A DNA stretch of 64,000 nucleotides from Myotis daubentonii (taxonomy: Eukaryota; Chordata; Mammalia; Chiroptera; Vespertilionidae): positions 62,406,093 through 62,470,092 of the forward strand of contig NC_081849.1 in assembly GCF_963259705.1 (NCBI RefSeq). Reading direction: 5' to 3'. Each line of letters opens with the position of its first letter. Within the stretch, counting starts at the first letter, position 1. Of this stretch, positions 44,508 to 56,254 are shown piece after piece. A program made the translations under genes and the position numbers. A model generated the notes under the pieces. That model did no database searches. It was not told the origin of the DNA and was given only the letters and a program-made list of their open reading frames with translations.

Positions 44508-45750
44508 TCATATGGTGTTTGTCTTTTCTGACTGGCTTATTTCACTTAGCATAATACTCTCCAGGTCCATCCATGCTGTCACAAAAGGTAAGATTTCCTT
44601 CTTTTTTATGGCTGAGTAGTATTCCACTGTGTAAATGTTCCATAGCTTTATTATCCACTCATCTACTGATGGGTACTTGGGCTGCTTCCAAATCTTGGCT
44701 ATTGTAAATAACACTGCAATGAACATAGGGGTGTATATAATCTTTCAAATTAGTGTTTTGGGTTTCTTCAGATAAATTCCCAGAAGTGAAATCACTGGGT
44801 CATGCCCTAACTGGTTTGGCTCAGTGGATAGAGTATTGGCCTGCGGACTGAAGGGTCTCAGGTTCGATTCTGGTCAAGGGCATGTACCTTGGTTGCAGGC
44901 ACATCCCCAGTAGGGAGTGTGCAGGAGGCAGCTGATCGATGTTTCTCTCTCATTGATGTTTCTAACTCTCTATCCCTCTCCCTTCCTCTCTGTAAAAAAT
45001 CAATAAAATATATTTTAAAAAAAGAAAAAGAAAGAAAAAGGCAGGAATATTAAAAAAAAAGAAAAAAGAAATCACTGGGTCATAAGGCCATTCCATTTTG
45101 AAGTTTTTGAGGAACCTCCATATTGTTTTCCACAGTGGCTGCACCAGTCTGCATTCCCACCAACAGTGCACAGGGGTCCTTCTCTACATCTTCAACAACA
45201 CTTTATTGATTTATTGATGATAGCCATTCTGACAGGTTAAGGTGATATCTCATTGTGGTTTTTATTTGCATTTCTCTGATGATTAGTGACACTGAGCATT
45301 TTTTCATATGTCTATTGGCCATCTGAGTGTCCTCTTTGGAAAAGTGTCCAGTCAGGCAAGCCCTTTGCCCATTTTTAAATTGAATTATTTGATTTTTAAT
45401 TGAATTTATTTGATGTTGAGTTTTATCATTTCTTTATAAATTTTGGATATTAACCTCTTATCAGATGTATCATTGGAGAATATGTTCTCCCATTCAGTGG
45501 GTTGTCTTTTCATTTTGTTGATGGTTTCTTTTGCTGTGCAAAACCTTTTTAGTTTGATGTAATCTCATTTATTTATTTTTTTATTTTGTTTCCCTTGCTG
45601 GAGGAGATATGTCAGGAAAAAATATTGCTCCAAGGAATGTCTGAGATTTTACTGCCTATGTTTTCCTCTAGGATTTTTATGGTTTCTAGTCTAACATTTA
45701 AGTCTTTAATCCATTTTGAGTTTATCCTTTTGTGTGATATAAGAAGTCTA
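44508..45750 (-). pseudogene. L1 ORF2 C-terminal region, broken
   Basis: The last codons give '[19 protein letters not shown]' and 'EYYSAIKKKEILPFVTAW'. The zinc knuckle remnant '[13 protein letters not shown]' lies near 45110-45171. Stops, frameshifts and a SINE break it. Confidence 0.88.
44788..45083 (+). mobile_element. VES-type SINE with TSDs and two-part tail
   Basis: Perfect 16-bp TSD GAAATCACTGGGTCAT at 44788-44803 and 45068-45083. Head CTAACTGGTTTGGCTCAGTG (A box) and GGTTCGATTC (B box). After the first A-rich tail, an unrelated GGCAGGAATATT is followed by a second A-rich tail. Confidence 0.95.
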
Positions 45751-45826
45751 GTAATGTTCAACAGCATTGTTTAGCAATAGATTATACATTTAATATATTC
45801 ACTAATCTCCTTTTTTACACAATATT
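45751..45826. repeat. Right copy of long target duplication
   Basis: GTAATGTTCAACAGCATTG... TTTTTACACAATAT resembles 42183-42248. It directly follows the truncated 5' end of the older L1. Confidence 0.75.
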
Positions 45827-46840
45827 TTTGTATGTATGATTATTATTATAAACTCCTTGGCATAGTTTTTAGAAGTAAAATAAATAAATAGGTACAGGCA
45901 CTGTTTTCTAGAGAGAATTTTCTACTGTATTTGTATTTGTTTCTAATATATTTCAGTTTGGTAGCAATTTGTCATATTTATGTTCTCTTATTTGTAGCAT
46001 GATTCCTTTTGAATGTTGGGAGAAACATTTGTGACTATATTTCCAAGTAGGTTATTTGATATAGGCATCAGTCATAAGGACTTTAAAAATACCCTCATTC
46101 CTTTTGATTTAGTGCTGTACATTATAACAAAGGGTATTAAGGACATTTTAGTGGGGATGACAGGTGCCAGGTAAGGTTTTGGTGTGTTGAACCAAGTAGC
46201 TGGGCCGTTGTAAACTAATTCGTCCTGAGAGCCAAACAAATAACACCTGGGCTCAACGATGCAATGCCTTCTATTGTAACTGACGTGGAGAGTCACTTTC
46301 CTGTGCATTGATTTTTTAAAAATGGAGATGTCTTGTGGTATCAGAGGGTTAATATAGTTCTGATTGCTCAAGTGTTCAATGAGTCAAGTAGAAACCCCTC
46401 TTTATCAAACTACAGGAAGTGAGTTAAGAATGGAGCTAAATTCTCAGTGGCAGCTGCTTAACCCACGGATGACTCATTGGCTAAATTGTGATTTTTGTAA
46501 TTTTGATGTTGATAATTGTTTAGATAAGCTCACAACTCGTGACAACCCAACCAGTGGTTGTTCAGCTGCCTCGAGGGTTTGAGTGAGCATAGCAGAAAAT
46601 TATAATTACTTTCTCACTAAGAGATGAGATTTCTCTCTGATGCTCCTTAGCCCCCTCGTTCTGATAGAATATGCTCTAGCCTATGCATGGTGACACAAGA
46701 GAAAGTGTTGGCACGTCTTCCTATAGGTCTTCATGGGTTTTTGTGCTTATTGAGTGTGGGGGTGTCTGTACTTTATTCCTCCTACACACCCAAAGTGCCT
46801 GCCCCTGAATGCTTTCACCCGTGTCTGCCTTGAGGTTTCA
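45827..46840. other. Unclassified sequence
   Basis: The 99-codon minus frame at 46072-46371 has no family features. No named repeat. Confidence 0.45.
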
Positions 46841-46861
46841 GTTTCTTTCTTTCTTTCTTTC
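46841..46861. repeat. (TTTC)n microsatellite
   Basis: Five TTTC units, followed by a TG/TA-rich stretch to about 46935. Confidence 0.95.
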
Positions 46862-46935
46862 AGGTTCTGTGTATGTGTATATATGTGTATGTGTACATAT
46901 GAGTGTATATGTATATTTATAAATAAACATATGTA

Positions 46936-47350
46936 TATACCTTTTCTTCATGCTTCCTCTCCCATGCCTTCTCCACACCTTCCTGTATTTTTCCAGGTAC
47001 CTCTTTCTATATCTTTTTTTCTAGGTCTTTCTATCCCTCTGTTTCTTTTCTTAGTAAAGCAATTTGTCTCTCCCTGGATTTCTCCCTATATGTGCTCATT
47101 CAAAAAATCTTCTCTACAATATTCCTCTCCCTAGGAAGGTGAGGGAGGATAAATGCAAATAATTAGTAATGTAATTTAATTCTATCTCCTGAATGTTCTT
47201 CCTTTATTTTTTTTGAATATTCTGAAAGGTGTTTAGCTTCTTACCCCACTTGTAAGATAAGTCTTTTAAAAACTATCTTTTTCTACTCAACAAGAGTTCT
47301 CAATTATTCACAAAAAGCCCAGAGAAAAATGTAAAATCTTGTGTTCAATA
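46936..47350. other. Pyrimidine-rich unclassified sequence
   Basis: Long CT-rich plus strand. No gene or named repeat. Confidence 0.45.
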
Positions 47351-47366
47351 CCCCCCCCCCCCCCCC
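47351..47366. repeat. Poly-C run
   Basis: Sixteen C, then GCCCC. The length is likely variable. Confidence 0.95.
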
Positions 47367-48461
47367 GCCCCGGCACTCTGTCCCTCACTCCCTGTCTTTC
47401 AGTGTATGTGTCTGTTTCTCACACCCTCCCTCTTCTTTGCTTCCTCTCTCTCTCTTTCATCTTTCTCTCTTTTTAAAGGGTGGAAATTGCAAGCTTTCCG
47501 TTCTTGACAGTTATGATTAAAGAACTGTGCACCTGTTCAGGTAGAATAAATGGGGGAAATGCTGAAGCAAGTGTTCATGCTAATTAATGTATCTTTTTTT
47601 GCCTTCAAACTCAAGCCTGCAACTCAGGAAAGCCGCCCCTCAGATAGGCACACTGAGACCATTTACATTCAGGCTCTCTCTGATGTCAAAAAAAGGTCCT
47701 TGAGTTTGAACTCCATGAGGTTCATAGGGGCACAGGTGCCATTTCCTCAGAGGAGTGGCTGCTTTGCTCACAGAAAAAGGGAGAAATCCTCTTTTTTCTG
47801 GAAGAAGGGACTAAGAAGGAAAGAGAGGAGAGGGCAAAGGCGAGAAAATTTTGATTATAAATGATTTAGAAACCCCTCCTTCCCCCCAAGATCTTATAAA
47901 CTCCAGGGTTTCTAGGTTAGAATTGAATACATGTTAAAAATAGACTATCCAGTGCTCTGTAAGTTTGCATTCTCATTTCAAAGCCCTCTCCAACTCTGCT
48001 CAGGCTCTCAAATGTTTTCTTCTCTCTCGGTGGGAAGAAGCAGTTCTGCTAAGACAGCTAGTCAATTAGTAGGCAAATCTCATTGAGTTGGTTTCCTAGC
48101 AGCTCTGAGCACGGTGGCTGTCTTAAGTAGGTTTCTGAAAAACAAACAAATAAACAAACAAACAAACAACCAGACCCAGGAAGCAGGGATTTGAAGGTGT
48201 AGAAAACACCAGCAAGGGGGATGGGACTTCACTTAAAGTGGCTCCAAGGCCATACTGTACCCTAAGTCCAAAACGTATTCCCTTTTCTAGATCATAAATC
48301 CACTTATGACCAGCCACGCAGTTCAGCATAATTCACCAGAGATGATTAAATGACTTAAACGTCAGCCAACTGAAACATAGCTCAAATCACACAGTGCCAG
48401 CTATATGCCAGTGTCTTTAAATGTGAACATGCACTTTCCCTTATTCCTTTTTTTGGTTAAA
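47367..48461. other. Unclassified sequence with (AAAC)n
   Basis: An (AAAC)n microsatellite lies at 48138-48170. No gene or other named repeat. Confidence 0.5.
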
Positions 48462-48575
48462 ATATAATAAAAAAAATCTTTATTGTTGAAAGTACTATTA
48501 CATATGTCCCCCCCCCCCCCGCCCCATTGACCCCATCTAGCCCACCTTGCCTCTGCCCCAGGCCAACAAGACCTT
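48462..48575 (-). mobile_element. L1 3'-end fragment
   Basis: Antisense of the bat L1 3' end: AATCTTTATTGTTGAAAGTA, ATTACATATGTCC, then a C-run and CCCCAGGCC. Very short, 5' truncated. Confidence 0.75.
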
Positions 48576-50369
48576 CTTAAAATCCAAAAAGACTTTAAAA
48601 CTGAAACCTATGGCTTGTTCATTGGAGTTCAAAGATTAAAGCCCCAATTCTCGCTTTTGTGTTTTGCTCTCTCTATAGTAAGAGGGCCTCCTTCTGTGAA
48701 GTCTGGCTTCCCTCTGTAACCCAACACCCTGGGCACATAGAGTGCCCCGTCCTCCTCAGAACTGACCGATTCCTGGGCGGTAGGACTCACACATTCTCAT
48801 GGCCCCACCCCTAAGCTCATCAGGCCAAGGAAACACACACAGGAGCTGAAACTTCTCTTTCTGCCAACAAGAACTTCTCTCCTTTCAAGTGGGCTCAGTT
48901 TCGGCCTCCCGGGGCCCCCTGGGTTCTCCGCTGTTTAAGCAAGTCCTACCACCCTCCCTCCCCACATCAGGGCATCCCACCTCTCACCCAGGCCAGGAGG
49001 CAATCCGTCCTTTCCCGCCAGGCCAAGCCTTATCCTGGCATCTTTCCTTCCTGATCCCTAATCATCTCCACGCCCCGGGCACATTGCTCACCGTGAGGCT
49101 CTATCTGCCTGCAAAGCTGCAGGTTCACTTCCTAATTCCTGCAGTGTTCCATCCAGGTTTTCCTGGTCTTCCCTTCTAAATCACTGCAAATGTTCTGCAC
49201 ATTCCCTGCAAGTGTCCCCGTCATCCAAGGGTAGTTTCCTCATTGTTCTCATTACCTTGCCACCTGCCACTGAGAGAGGGCGGCCCTGAGAGTTTCTGAG
49301 CCCTGGGTCTATGGGGCCATCATTCCCTCACTCTGTGTGTCTCCCGTCTCCCTCTGTTGGGTCAGCTTGGCCTCATCAGCTCTCTAATCTTTGTGACCCC
49401 TGACTTTTCTCCTAAGACAAGCGTTTATCCCAGGAGTTCAATGAATATGTCTTGTTTATTTATTTTTTGTTTTCCTTTCCTTTCCCACTGTGAGGGTTCT
49501 GACTGAAAGACTAAAATGCGTTTCTTAAGCTGGTCTGTTCTCCCTTGAGTCACTGAGGAAACCTAATTTGTAGAGACAGCATGCTACTGCTAAAGTCCTT
49601 TTAATTCCCTTCTAAGACTGGCTTTAAAATAAATTGCATGGACATTTTTTTCTGATTTTCATTCTAAGAAGGTGACTGCATTTCCTCTGTGACAAACCAC
49701 TCCACCGCTCTCATGCTAGCCACCTGCTTCTTCTGTTTGCTCATTGATAAAAGCTGCCACTTCTCATAGACTTCTTGTAGTAGACCTCCCAGAACTAACA
49801 CAGAGGAACCTAATTTGGGGCAGCTGGTCTAGTGCTTCCTATGATGCCCAGCACAGAGGGTTTAGGGATCTGATTCGCATGTTAATATTCTGTGGCTCAT
49901 GGGGAGCTTAGATGCTCTTTGTAATTTCTAGTAGGTCTGGTTAAGGCACATTTAAAGGAAAGAGAACTTGCCCTAGTTGCAAAAAAATTATTCCATGTAC
50001 CTACAGCTAAAAAGCCCGTTTATTAAAGCTTTGCCTGTTTGGAGGCAAGCCTTCCCTGGAATGAAGAAACTCTCTCCCAGGGATACACCTGCTTGGCTGA
50101 GCCTGCAGTACCAGAGCCACGGTCCCCAGTACCAGAAGGGCCCAAAGGTGCACGAAGCCCCAGCTGCTGCTGCTTCACAGAGCACATGACACCTCACAGG
50201 CTGGGCCCTTGTTGCTTGCTGAATGTGAGCAATGTCACAGGACATCAACTTGGGCCAGTCCACTCTGGTCGTGATGGACTAAGACAAAACTGAGACCACT
50301 CTACAACCATGTCTGCCTCCTGGTAAAACCTGCCTCCTGGTAAAACGTGAACAGTGTCCAGACCACCAA
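48576..50369. other. Unclassified GC-richer sequence
   Basis: The 96-codon frame at 48889-49179 is Pro/Leu-rich and lacks domain features. No named repeat. Confidence 0.4.
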
Positions 50370-50730
50370 ACATCCACCATCCCCTCTCCTGGCTAATGTG
50401 AGTGATGGCTGTTCTTTACCAAGTACGGCTTTGGCATTGGTGTAGTCTTCCCTCCTTCCAGACAAGAGTTGTTAAGACACAAAGTTAGAATTAACTCACT
50501 GTTGCTTCCTGCAGCAGCCGATTCAGAGCAAAACTCTGCTTCTTTAAACCTGTCCCCTAATCACCTAACACAAGCCACAATCTTATACTAAATTCTCTAT
50601 AACCCGTTACTGAGAGGCACTCCAGTTCCCCACGGAGTGCTTTTTTTTTTTTTTTTAAATTGCAACAAGCAATAAACTCAGCTGTTTCACTACAAGTGTA
50701 TCCCTGGTGGTCTTTGGCTGGAGGACACTG
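50370..50730 (+). repeat. Possible LTR relic (ERV1-like)
   Basis: An LTR-like order at its right half: TTCTCTATAACCCGTTACTG, GAGGCACTCCAGTTCCCCAC, a T-run (50641-50656), GCAACAAGCAATAAACTCAG and TATCCCTGGTGGTCTTTGGC, with AATAAA as poly(A) signal. Termini and TSD not found. Confidence 0.4.
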
Positions 50731-52883
50731 ACTCCAGGAAGTTTACGGCTTACAGCAGGGGCAAGGACACTTAATCCATTAGCTTTAAAGTTAAAAAATA
50801 AGCCCTTCTCTCTGATGTAGAACAATATGCATTTACTCACCAGCACGGACGGACAGACAGGAGACTGGTGGTGGGTGTGCTCTGAGGTCTGGAGGAGAGG
50901 GATCGCGACTCGGAGAGGAAGACAAAGTTTGGATGGAAGAAAAGAATTAAGTGCTGTGCTCTGACCCTTCTCCTCCAACCCTCCAGGGTTTGAAAGAAGA
51001 GGGGCCTGGGCTCAGGGCGAACCCAGCCTCGACATTTGGGACCGAATGACCACTGGTTCCTCCTTCCCACAGGGCCCTTCAAGACTGGCAGCTCCATCTG
51101 TGTCATCTGTCCTGCCTTTCATCCTAGTTTTTAAAAATTATATTTATTGAATATTCTTAGTATGAAAATGTACTGTTTACTGATGAACCAAGGTATATGC
51201 TACAATTACATTTCTTTCCTTGTGCAACTTTATTTTCCTCTGTACTTAGCTTTCTAGCACATTATCTAACAGAATTTAAAACCTTTAAAGCTTCTTATGC
51301 CTGGCTAAACACATCAGAAATCCCAGTCACTGTAGCCACATCTCTCTAGGAGGCTTCCATCTAGATGGGCTGCCTGTGAGTCTGCTGTGCAGGACTCTCC
51401 ACCGCCCCCCTCCCACCCCCCCTGTGTTAGCTCATCTCCATCTCATATACCCTGTCGCCTTTGTCTTGGTTTGTCCCCTCATTTTGGTGGAGCACATCTT
51501 TCATTACACAGCTAGTTGCCTAACCAATAGCCATTATCCTCTTCTTCCTACTTATTGGAATCATTCTATTATTGGGCCAGCAAATAAAAGCTATGCTTCC
51601 TAGGCTCCCTTGTGGAAAGACGTGGTCAATGGTGTATAAATGCATGGGAGTTCAGAGAGCTCTTTTGCCCGCTGTGCTTTTTTCTTTTTCCCTCTCTTCT
51701 GCATGAAATATGGATGTGGTGGCTGGTCCTCTGAAAGCTGTACCATGACCACGAGGATGAATGTACTAATAACAGCAATCAGAAGCATAGGATGAACTAT
51801 GTCCCTGATGATTTCTTGGAGCCACGTGCTGCCTTGATGCCTTACCTCTAGGCTTATTATTACTAGAGAGACAAAGAATAGACATTTACGTGTTTAAGCT
51901 GACTTCAATTGGCTCTGTAACTATACAATTCCTAACTGATAAAATTGCTTCCTGAGAAAAGGTGCATTGAGATAACCTTTTACAGACATTGTATGTCTGA
52001 ATGATTTTACTTCCCTGTGCAAACTGACTGATGGTTTGCGTAGGCATGAGTTGTAGAAATCACTCTCTGCAAGACTTCTGAAGGTGTGTCATTGCCATCG
52101 AACATCACTGCTTCTGTTGGGAAGCCCAGTGCCATTCTGATTCTTAGGAGGATCTTTCTTTCATAGCTGGACATTCATGTTCTTTAGTTCTTGCCTTGTA
52201 TTATCTATGTAATAACAATTTCATTTTCTCTTTTGAGAATTGTTAATTGGATTCAGTCACGGGAATAATTCTCTGATTTTCTAATCTTTTCTGTCTCCTT
52301 TTCCTTTTCTTTGCCTTTTGGGTCTACTTTCTTGGAGATTTTCCCCACTTCATTTATCAGCTCTTCTTTTGAATTTTAATAATAATAATTGTTATTATTA
52401 TTTTTGCCAGAGTTCTTTTTTATTCCTGGCTGTTCTTCTCTCCTCTATTTACCTTCCTCCACTTCCTTCCCTCCCTCTTTCTTTTCCTTCCATACACTGA
52501 CTTTGTTTTAGGGTACAATATCATCTCTTATTGCTGATGATATTAATTATACTTTATGTTGGTCTGTTATTTATTTTTAGTTTTTTGGCTATTGACTACA
52601 GTATGTCTGTGTCCTTTGAGTTTCTTCTCTTTGTATGTTTGATTCTTAGACTTGTGTGTGAGGCTCTCCTCAACTATCCGAGGATGTTTTTGATGTATTC
52701 ATATTTGGTAGCAACCAGCTAAAACGTTGACTGAAAGCTGTGTGTACGTGTACTTGTCATTTGATAGATTCATGTGGAATGATTGGCTATCTCTTTGGGA
52801 AACCCAAATACTCAGCACTTATGGATCATTTTATGGTTTATCTAGAGTATCATAGAGGCCATCCCAAAATATACCTGCCCATC
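50731..52883. other. Unclassified intergenic sequence
   Basis: No gene, named RNA or clear repeat family. Short frames only; an AT-rich inverted stretch lies at 52376-52402. Confidence 0.4.
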
Positions 52884-53121
52884 CCCTATTTTTTTAAAAA
52901 AATATATTTTATTGATTTTTTACAGAGAGGAAGGGAGAGAGATAGAGAGTTAGAAACATTGATGAGAGAGAAACATCGATCAGCTGCCTCCTGCACATCT
53001 CCTACTGGGGATGTGCCCGCAACCAAGGTACATGCCCTTGACAGGAATCGAACCCGGGATCTTTCAGTCCGCAGGCTGACGCTCTATCCACTGAGCCAAA
53101 CCGGTTTCGGCCCTATTTTTT
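52884..53121 (-). mobile_element. VES-type SINE (young type) with TSDs
   Basis: Body 52896-53110, reverse-oriented, head GAGCCAAACCGGTTTCGGC as in the SINE at 19795-20084. TSD CCCTATTTTTT on both sides. Confidence 0.92.
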
Positions 53122-53234
53122 TTTTTTTGTCTTTTCTCTCCTGTACTTATTTTAGTCTGGTTTTAGAATAGAATAAGGAGAATAAATTTATATCTTTTAA
53201 CTCCAAGTCTAACAGAAGATCCCCAATCTTGTAA

Positions 53235-53310
53235 GCCAACAATGGTCATACTGGTTTTACTCAAGGTCACCCAGTTACTGGCAGACCTGGAATAGAACTC
53301 TAAAAGTTTC
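53235..53310 (+). repeat. MIR fragment
   Basis: CTCAAGGTCACCCAGTTACT then GGCAGACCTGGAATAGAACT. Confidence 0.7.
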
Positions 53311-53397
53311 TTTTTAAAAGTTTAACATATGTTTATATTGTACCTTATGATTTCACTGTATATTCATCTACATTATCTTATTAAAACTATAAAAGTT

Positions 53398-53605
53398 TTT
53401 ATTTAATTAATTAATTATTATTTTTAAAATAAAATCTTTATTGTTGAAAGTATTGCATATGTCCTCTCTTATCCCCCACCGACCTCTTCTAGCCTGCCCC
53501 CACCTCCTGCCCCAGGCCTTCACCACCCTATTCCCTGTGTCCATGGGTTATGCATATATGCATACAAGTTCTTTGGTTGATCTCTTTCCACCTATCCACC
53601 CTCTC
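53398..53605 (-). mobile_element. L1 3'-end fragment
   Basis: Antisense bat L1 3' UTR: TCTTTATTGTTGAAAGTATT, CTGTGTCCATGGGTTATGCA, AAGTTCTTTGGTTGATCTCT. Possible TSD TAAAAGTTT on both sides (53389-53397 and about 53606). Confidence 0.85.
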
Positions 53606-54906
53606 TAAAAGTTTGAGTTAACTTCTTAGGTGAGGTTTACTGAAAAGAGAGTTCAACCATTCATCTCTCATTATTAAAAGTGGGAAACGGATTCCTCTTC
53701 CTTCTTTTCAAAATTTTATTTTAAAAATAAAAGTCTGCATTGGGGCTTTCCAGTTCCATCTAAACTCCTGTGGCCCACAGTTCATAAGAAGGTCTCACAG
53801 GGTGAGTTATAGACTCCTGGTGGCACCAGCAGAAGACTCTCATCTACTAAGATTCCTAACATTCACGTGTGTCCGGACCTACGGGAGAGATATCTGTCAG
53901 CCCTGTGACCTCTGCAGAATAATACACATTGAGACCTTGTGGGCTGCAGTTTTAGCAAAAGCACTTTAGATGGAGGGAAGAGGGGAGGAAGGGGGCTGGC
54001 ATGCCCAGGAAATTGCAGAATGTCTGGAGAGTGAAACGACAAGATGGCAATCACCTCCAGGCTGGCTAATTGAGACTTGGCTTACTGGATTGACAGCCGA
54101 GGTAGAGCAGTCATCTGGTTTCAGAACGAAGATTAACAGGAGAGGGGGAAAAAATCTAATTGGAAGCTGCATTAACTTTTTGAAGAGGCAGGTAACAGCT
54201 GAGAGGCAGGGTGACTGTTCATATAGACAGGCTCTTAATGGAAAGGAAATAGATGAATCCGCTGCGGATTCTCCACGCTTGGGCTCATTTAATATCCAGA
54301 GACCCCCTCTGAGCCTGCTTCTCTTTGCTCCCCCTCAGGGTCATTGTTGAGCTGGAGGGGGAGCACTTATGTTGAAGAAGCCCGTGGGGCTGAAAACGGA
54401 TGATAACCTGGTGGTGCCAGAGAGATGGCCGCATGTCACTGCCAGCTGCAAACAACAGAGGCTCAGAGCTGTTCAGGCTTTTCAGGACATTGAGGGCGAC
54501 ATCCCTGTGGGCAGTAAAAGGACAGCTGCCTGCCAGGTGCTGCAGAGCCAGGGTGAGGGTATGTGAAGCAGGTTCCTAAGGAATTTGTCCAAGCTACTTT
54601 GCAGGGGCTGCATGTAGAAGGCAGGGTTGTACATGTGGAAGGAAGCCACAGAGACAGGGGCACTGAGAACAAAAGGGAGCTTACTTGAAAAGAGATTTTC
54701 GCAAGGGGGTCCAGGCTTTTCAAGACTCCACTCGAAATAAAATACATAGTCATTTAAAGAAAAGAAAGAAGGGTTTCCAAGACTACTGTAGTATGTTCAT
54801 GGTGGGAAAAAAGCAGTTTTCTCACTCCATTGTCTTATACTCAGAGGGGATTCTATATTTGGAGATATCAGGACTGAAGACCTTAGTAATAAAGTACTTT
54901 TATTTT
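53606..54906. other. Unique sequence, candidate conserved noncoding DNA at 53930-54330
   Basis: No repeat recognised. 53930-54330 has GGCTAATTGAGACTTGG, AATCTAATTGGAAGCTGC and CTCATTTAATATCC-type words. The 126-codon frame at 53970-54350 has no domain. Confidence 0.35.
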
Positions 54907-55107
54907 ATTAAAAATTTTTTTTTATTGGTTTCTGAGAGGAAGGGAGAGGGAGATAGAAACATCAATGGTGTGGGGGAATAATTGATCAGCTGCCTCCTGC
55001 ACACCCCCTACTGGGGATTGAGCCCGCAACCTGGGCATGTGCCCTGACCAGGAATTGAACCCTGACTTCCTGGTACATAGGTTGATGCTGAACCATGCCG
55101 GCTGGGC
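54907..55107 (-). mobile_element. VES-type SINE (older type)
   Basis: Reverse-oriented: TTATTGGTTTCTGAGAGGAA, GATCAGCTGCCTCCTGCACA, head ATGCCGGCTGGGC. Confidence 0.9.
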
Positions 55108-56017
55108 TATTTTTTTGTTTTTTTTTTTTAAAGATCATCATCTAATGGCTCAAGGTCTTATTTACTTTGAGAATCAGAACTAGACAAGGAATCATGACTC
55201 ATTTCTAGTTTTGTTTTTATTGTTCTCAGGGGCACAGTGCCTGCTGGTGAGGGGCACAGTTTGCTCGTAAACGAGGCAGAGCAAGGTGTCAGTCTTGCTT
55301 TCACAGACCCTCCTTGTGATTACTTATCCACAAAGGTGCAGGTTCAGTCACTTTTATGACTCACATCATTAATTTGATATTTTCTTTTTATTTGGCTGGT
55401 TTTACAAACATAGGTATAACAAGGGATTTGGTTAATGCACAAATACCTCCTTCTGATGGGGTTAATAAAGCCAGAGCCTTAGGATACTAGGCTTGAGAGT
55501 TGGTTTCTGTCTGAAAGTTATAGAAAGCCTTCAGGGATCGCCCAGGTTTCACCTGCAGTACCTGTAACCACAGGGGCTCCTACAGTTCTCACTGTTGCTG
55601 ACCAGGCAGGACATGGCATTCTTTGCCACCAACAAAGCTAGGATTTCATAAGCCACTAAGCAGGTGCCAAGCCAATTTTTTTTTGGTACAAAATTTATAG
55701 GCATCATTTTCATATGTGATATATAGTTCCTGCTCCCTAATCATACATTTATCATAGCCAATTAAATGAGATTTGTTTTTCTATGTGACATTTCTAGCAT
55801 GGTCAAGGTTATAAATTTGAATATTCTAATTATATTCTGGGAAAAGAAGGACAAATTCTTACGAAATCTATGTAAATAATATGGTCTTGGAAAGTAAAAG
55901 ATTTATTAAAACACTTTGCATAATATTTAATCATGGTTATTTTGAGTTATTTTGTTAGAAAAGGCTGTTCTATTTATATCACTTTTCCCGGAATCATATA
56001 TCTTAGATTTTTATTTA
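55108..56017. other. Unclassified sequence
   Basis: No gene or named repeat visible. Confidence 0.45.
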
Positions 56018-56254
56018 TTAGCTTATAATTAAAAAAAATATTTTTATTGATTTCAGAGAGGAAGGGAGAGGGAGAGAGAGAGAAACATCCATGATGAGAG
56101 AGAATCATGGATCGGCTGCCTCCTGCATGCCCCACACTGGGGATTGAGCCCGCAACCCGGGCATGTGCCCTGACCGGGAATCGAACCATGACCTCCTGGT
56201 TCATAAGTTGACACTCAACCACTGAACCACACCGGCCGGGCTTAGCTTATAATT
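56018..56254 (-). mobile_element. VES-type SINE (older type) with TSDs
   Basis: TSD TTAGCTTATAATT (56018-56030, 56242-56254) perfect. Body with GATCGGCTGCCTCCTGCATG and head CCACACCGGCCGGGC. Confidence 0.95.

Larger units (their letters stand above)
44369..45750 (-). mobile_element. Older L1, 5'-truncated, with SINE inside
   Basis: Antisense L1 3' end and ORF2: CTGGCTTATTTCACTTAGCA, ATGGCTGAGTAGTATTCC, CAGTGGCTGCACCAGTCTGC, TTGATGGTTTCTTTTGCTGT. It differs more from L1 copies 1 and 2 than they do from each other, so it is an older subfamily. It is split by the SINE at 44804-45067. Confidence 0.92.
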
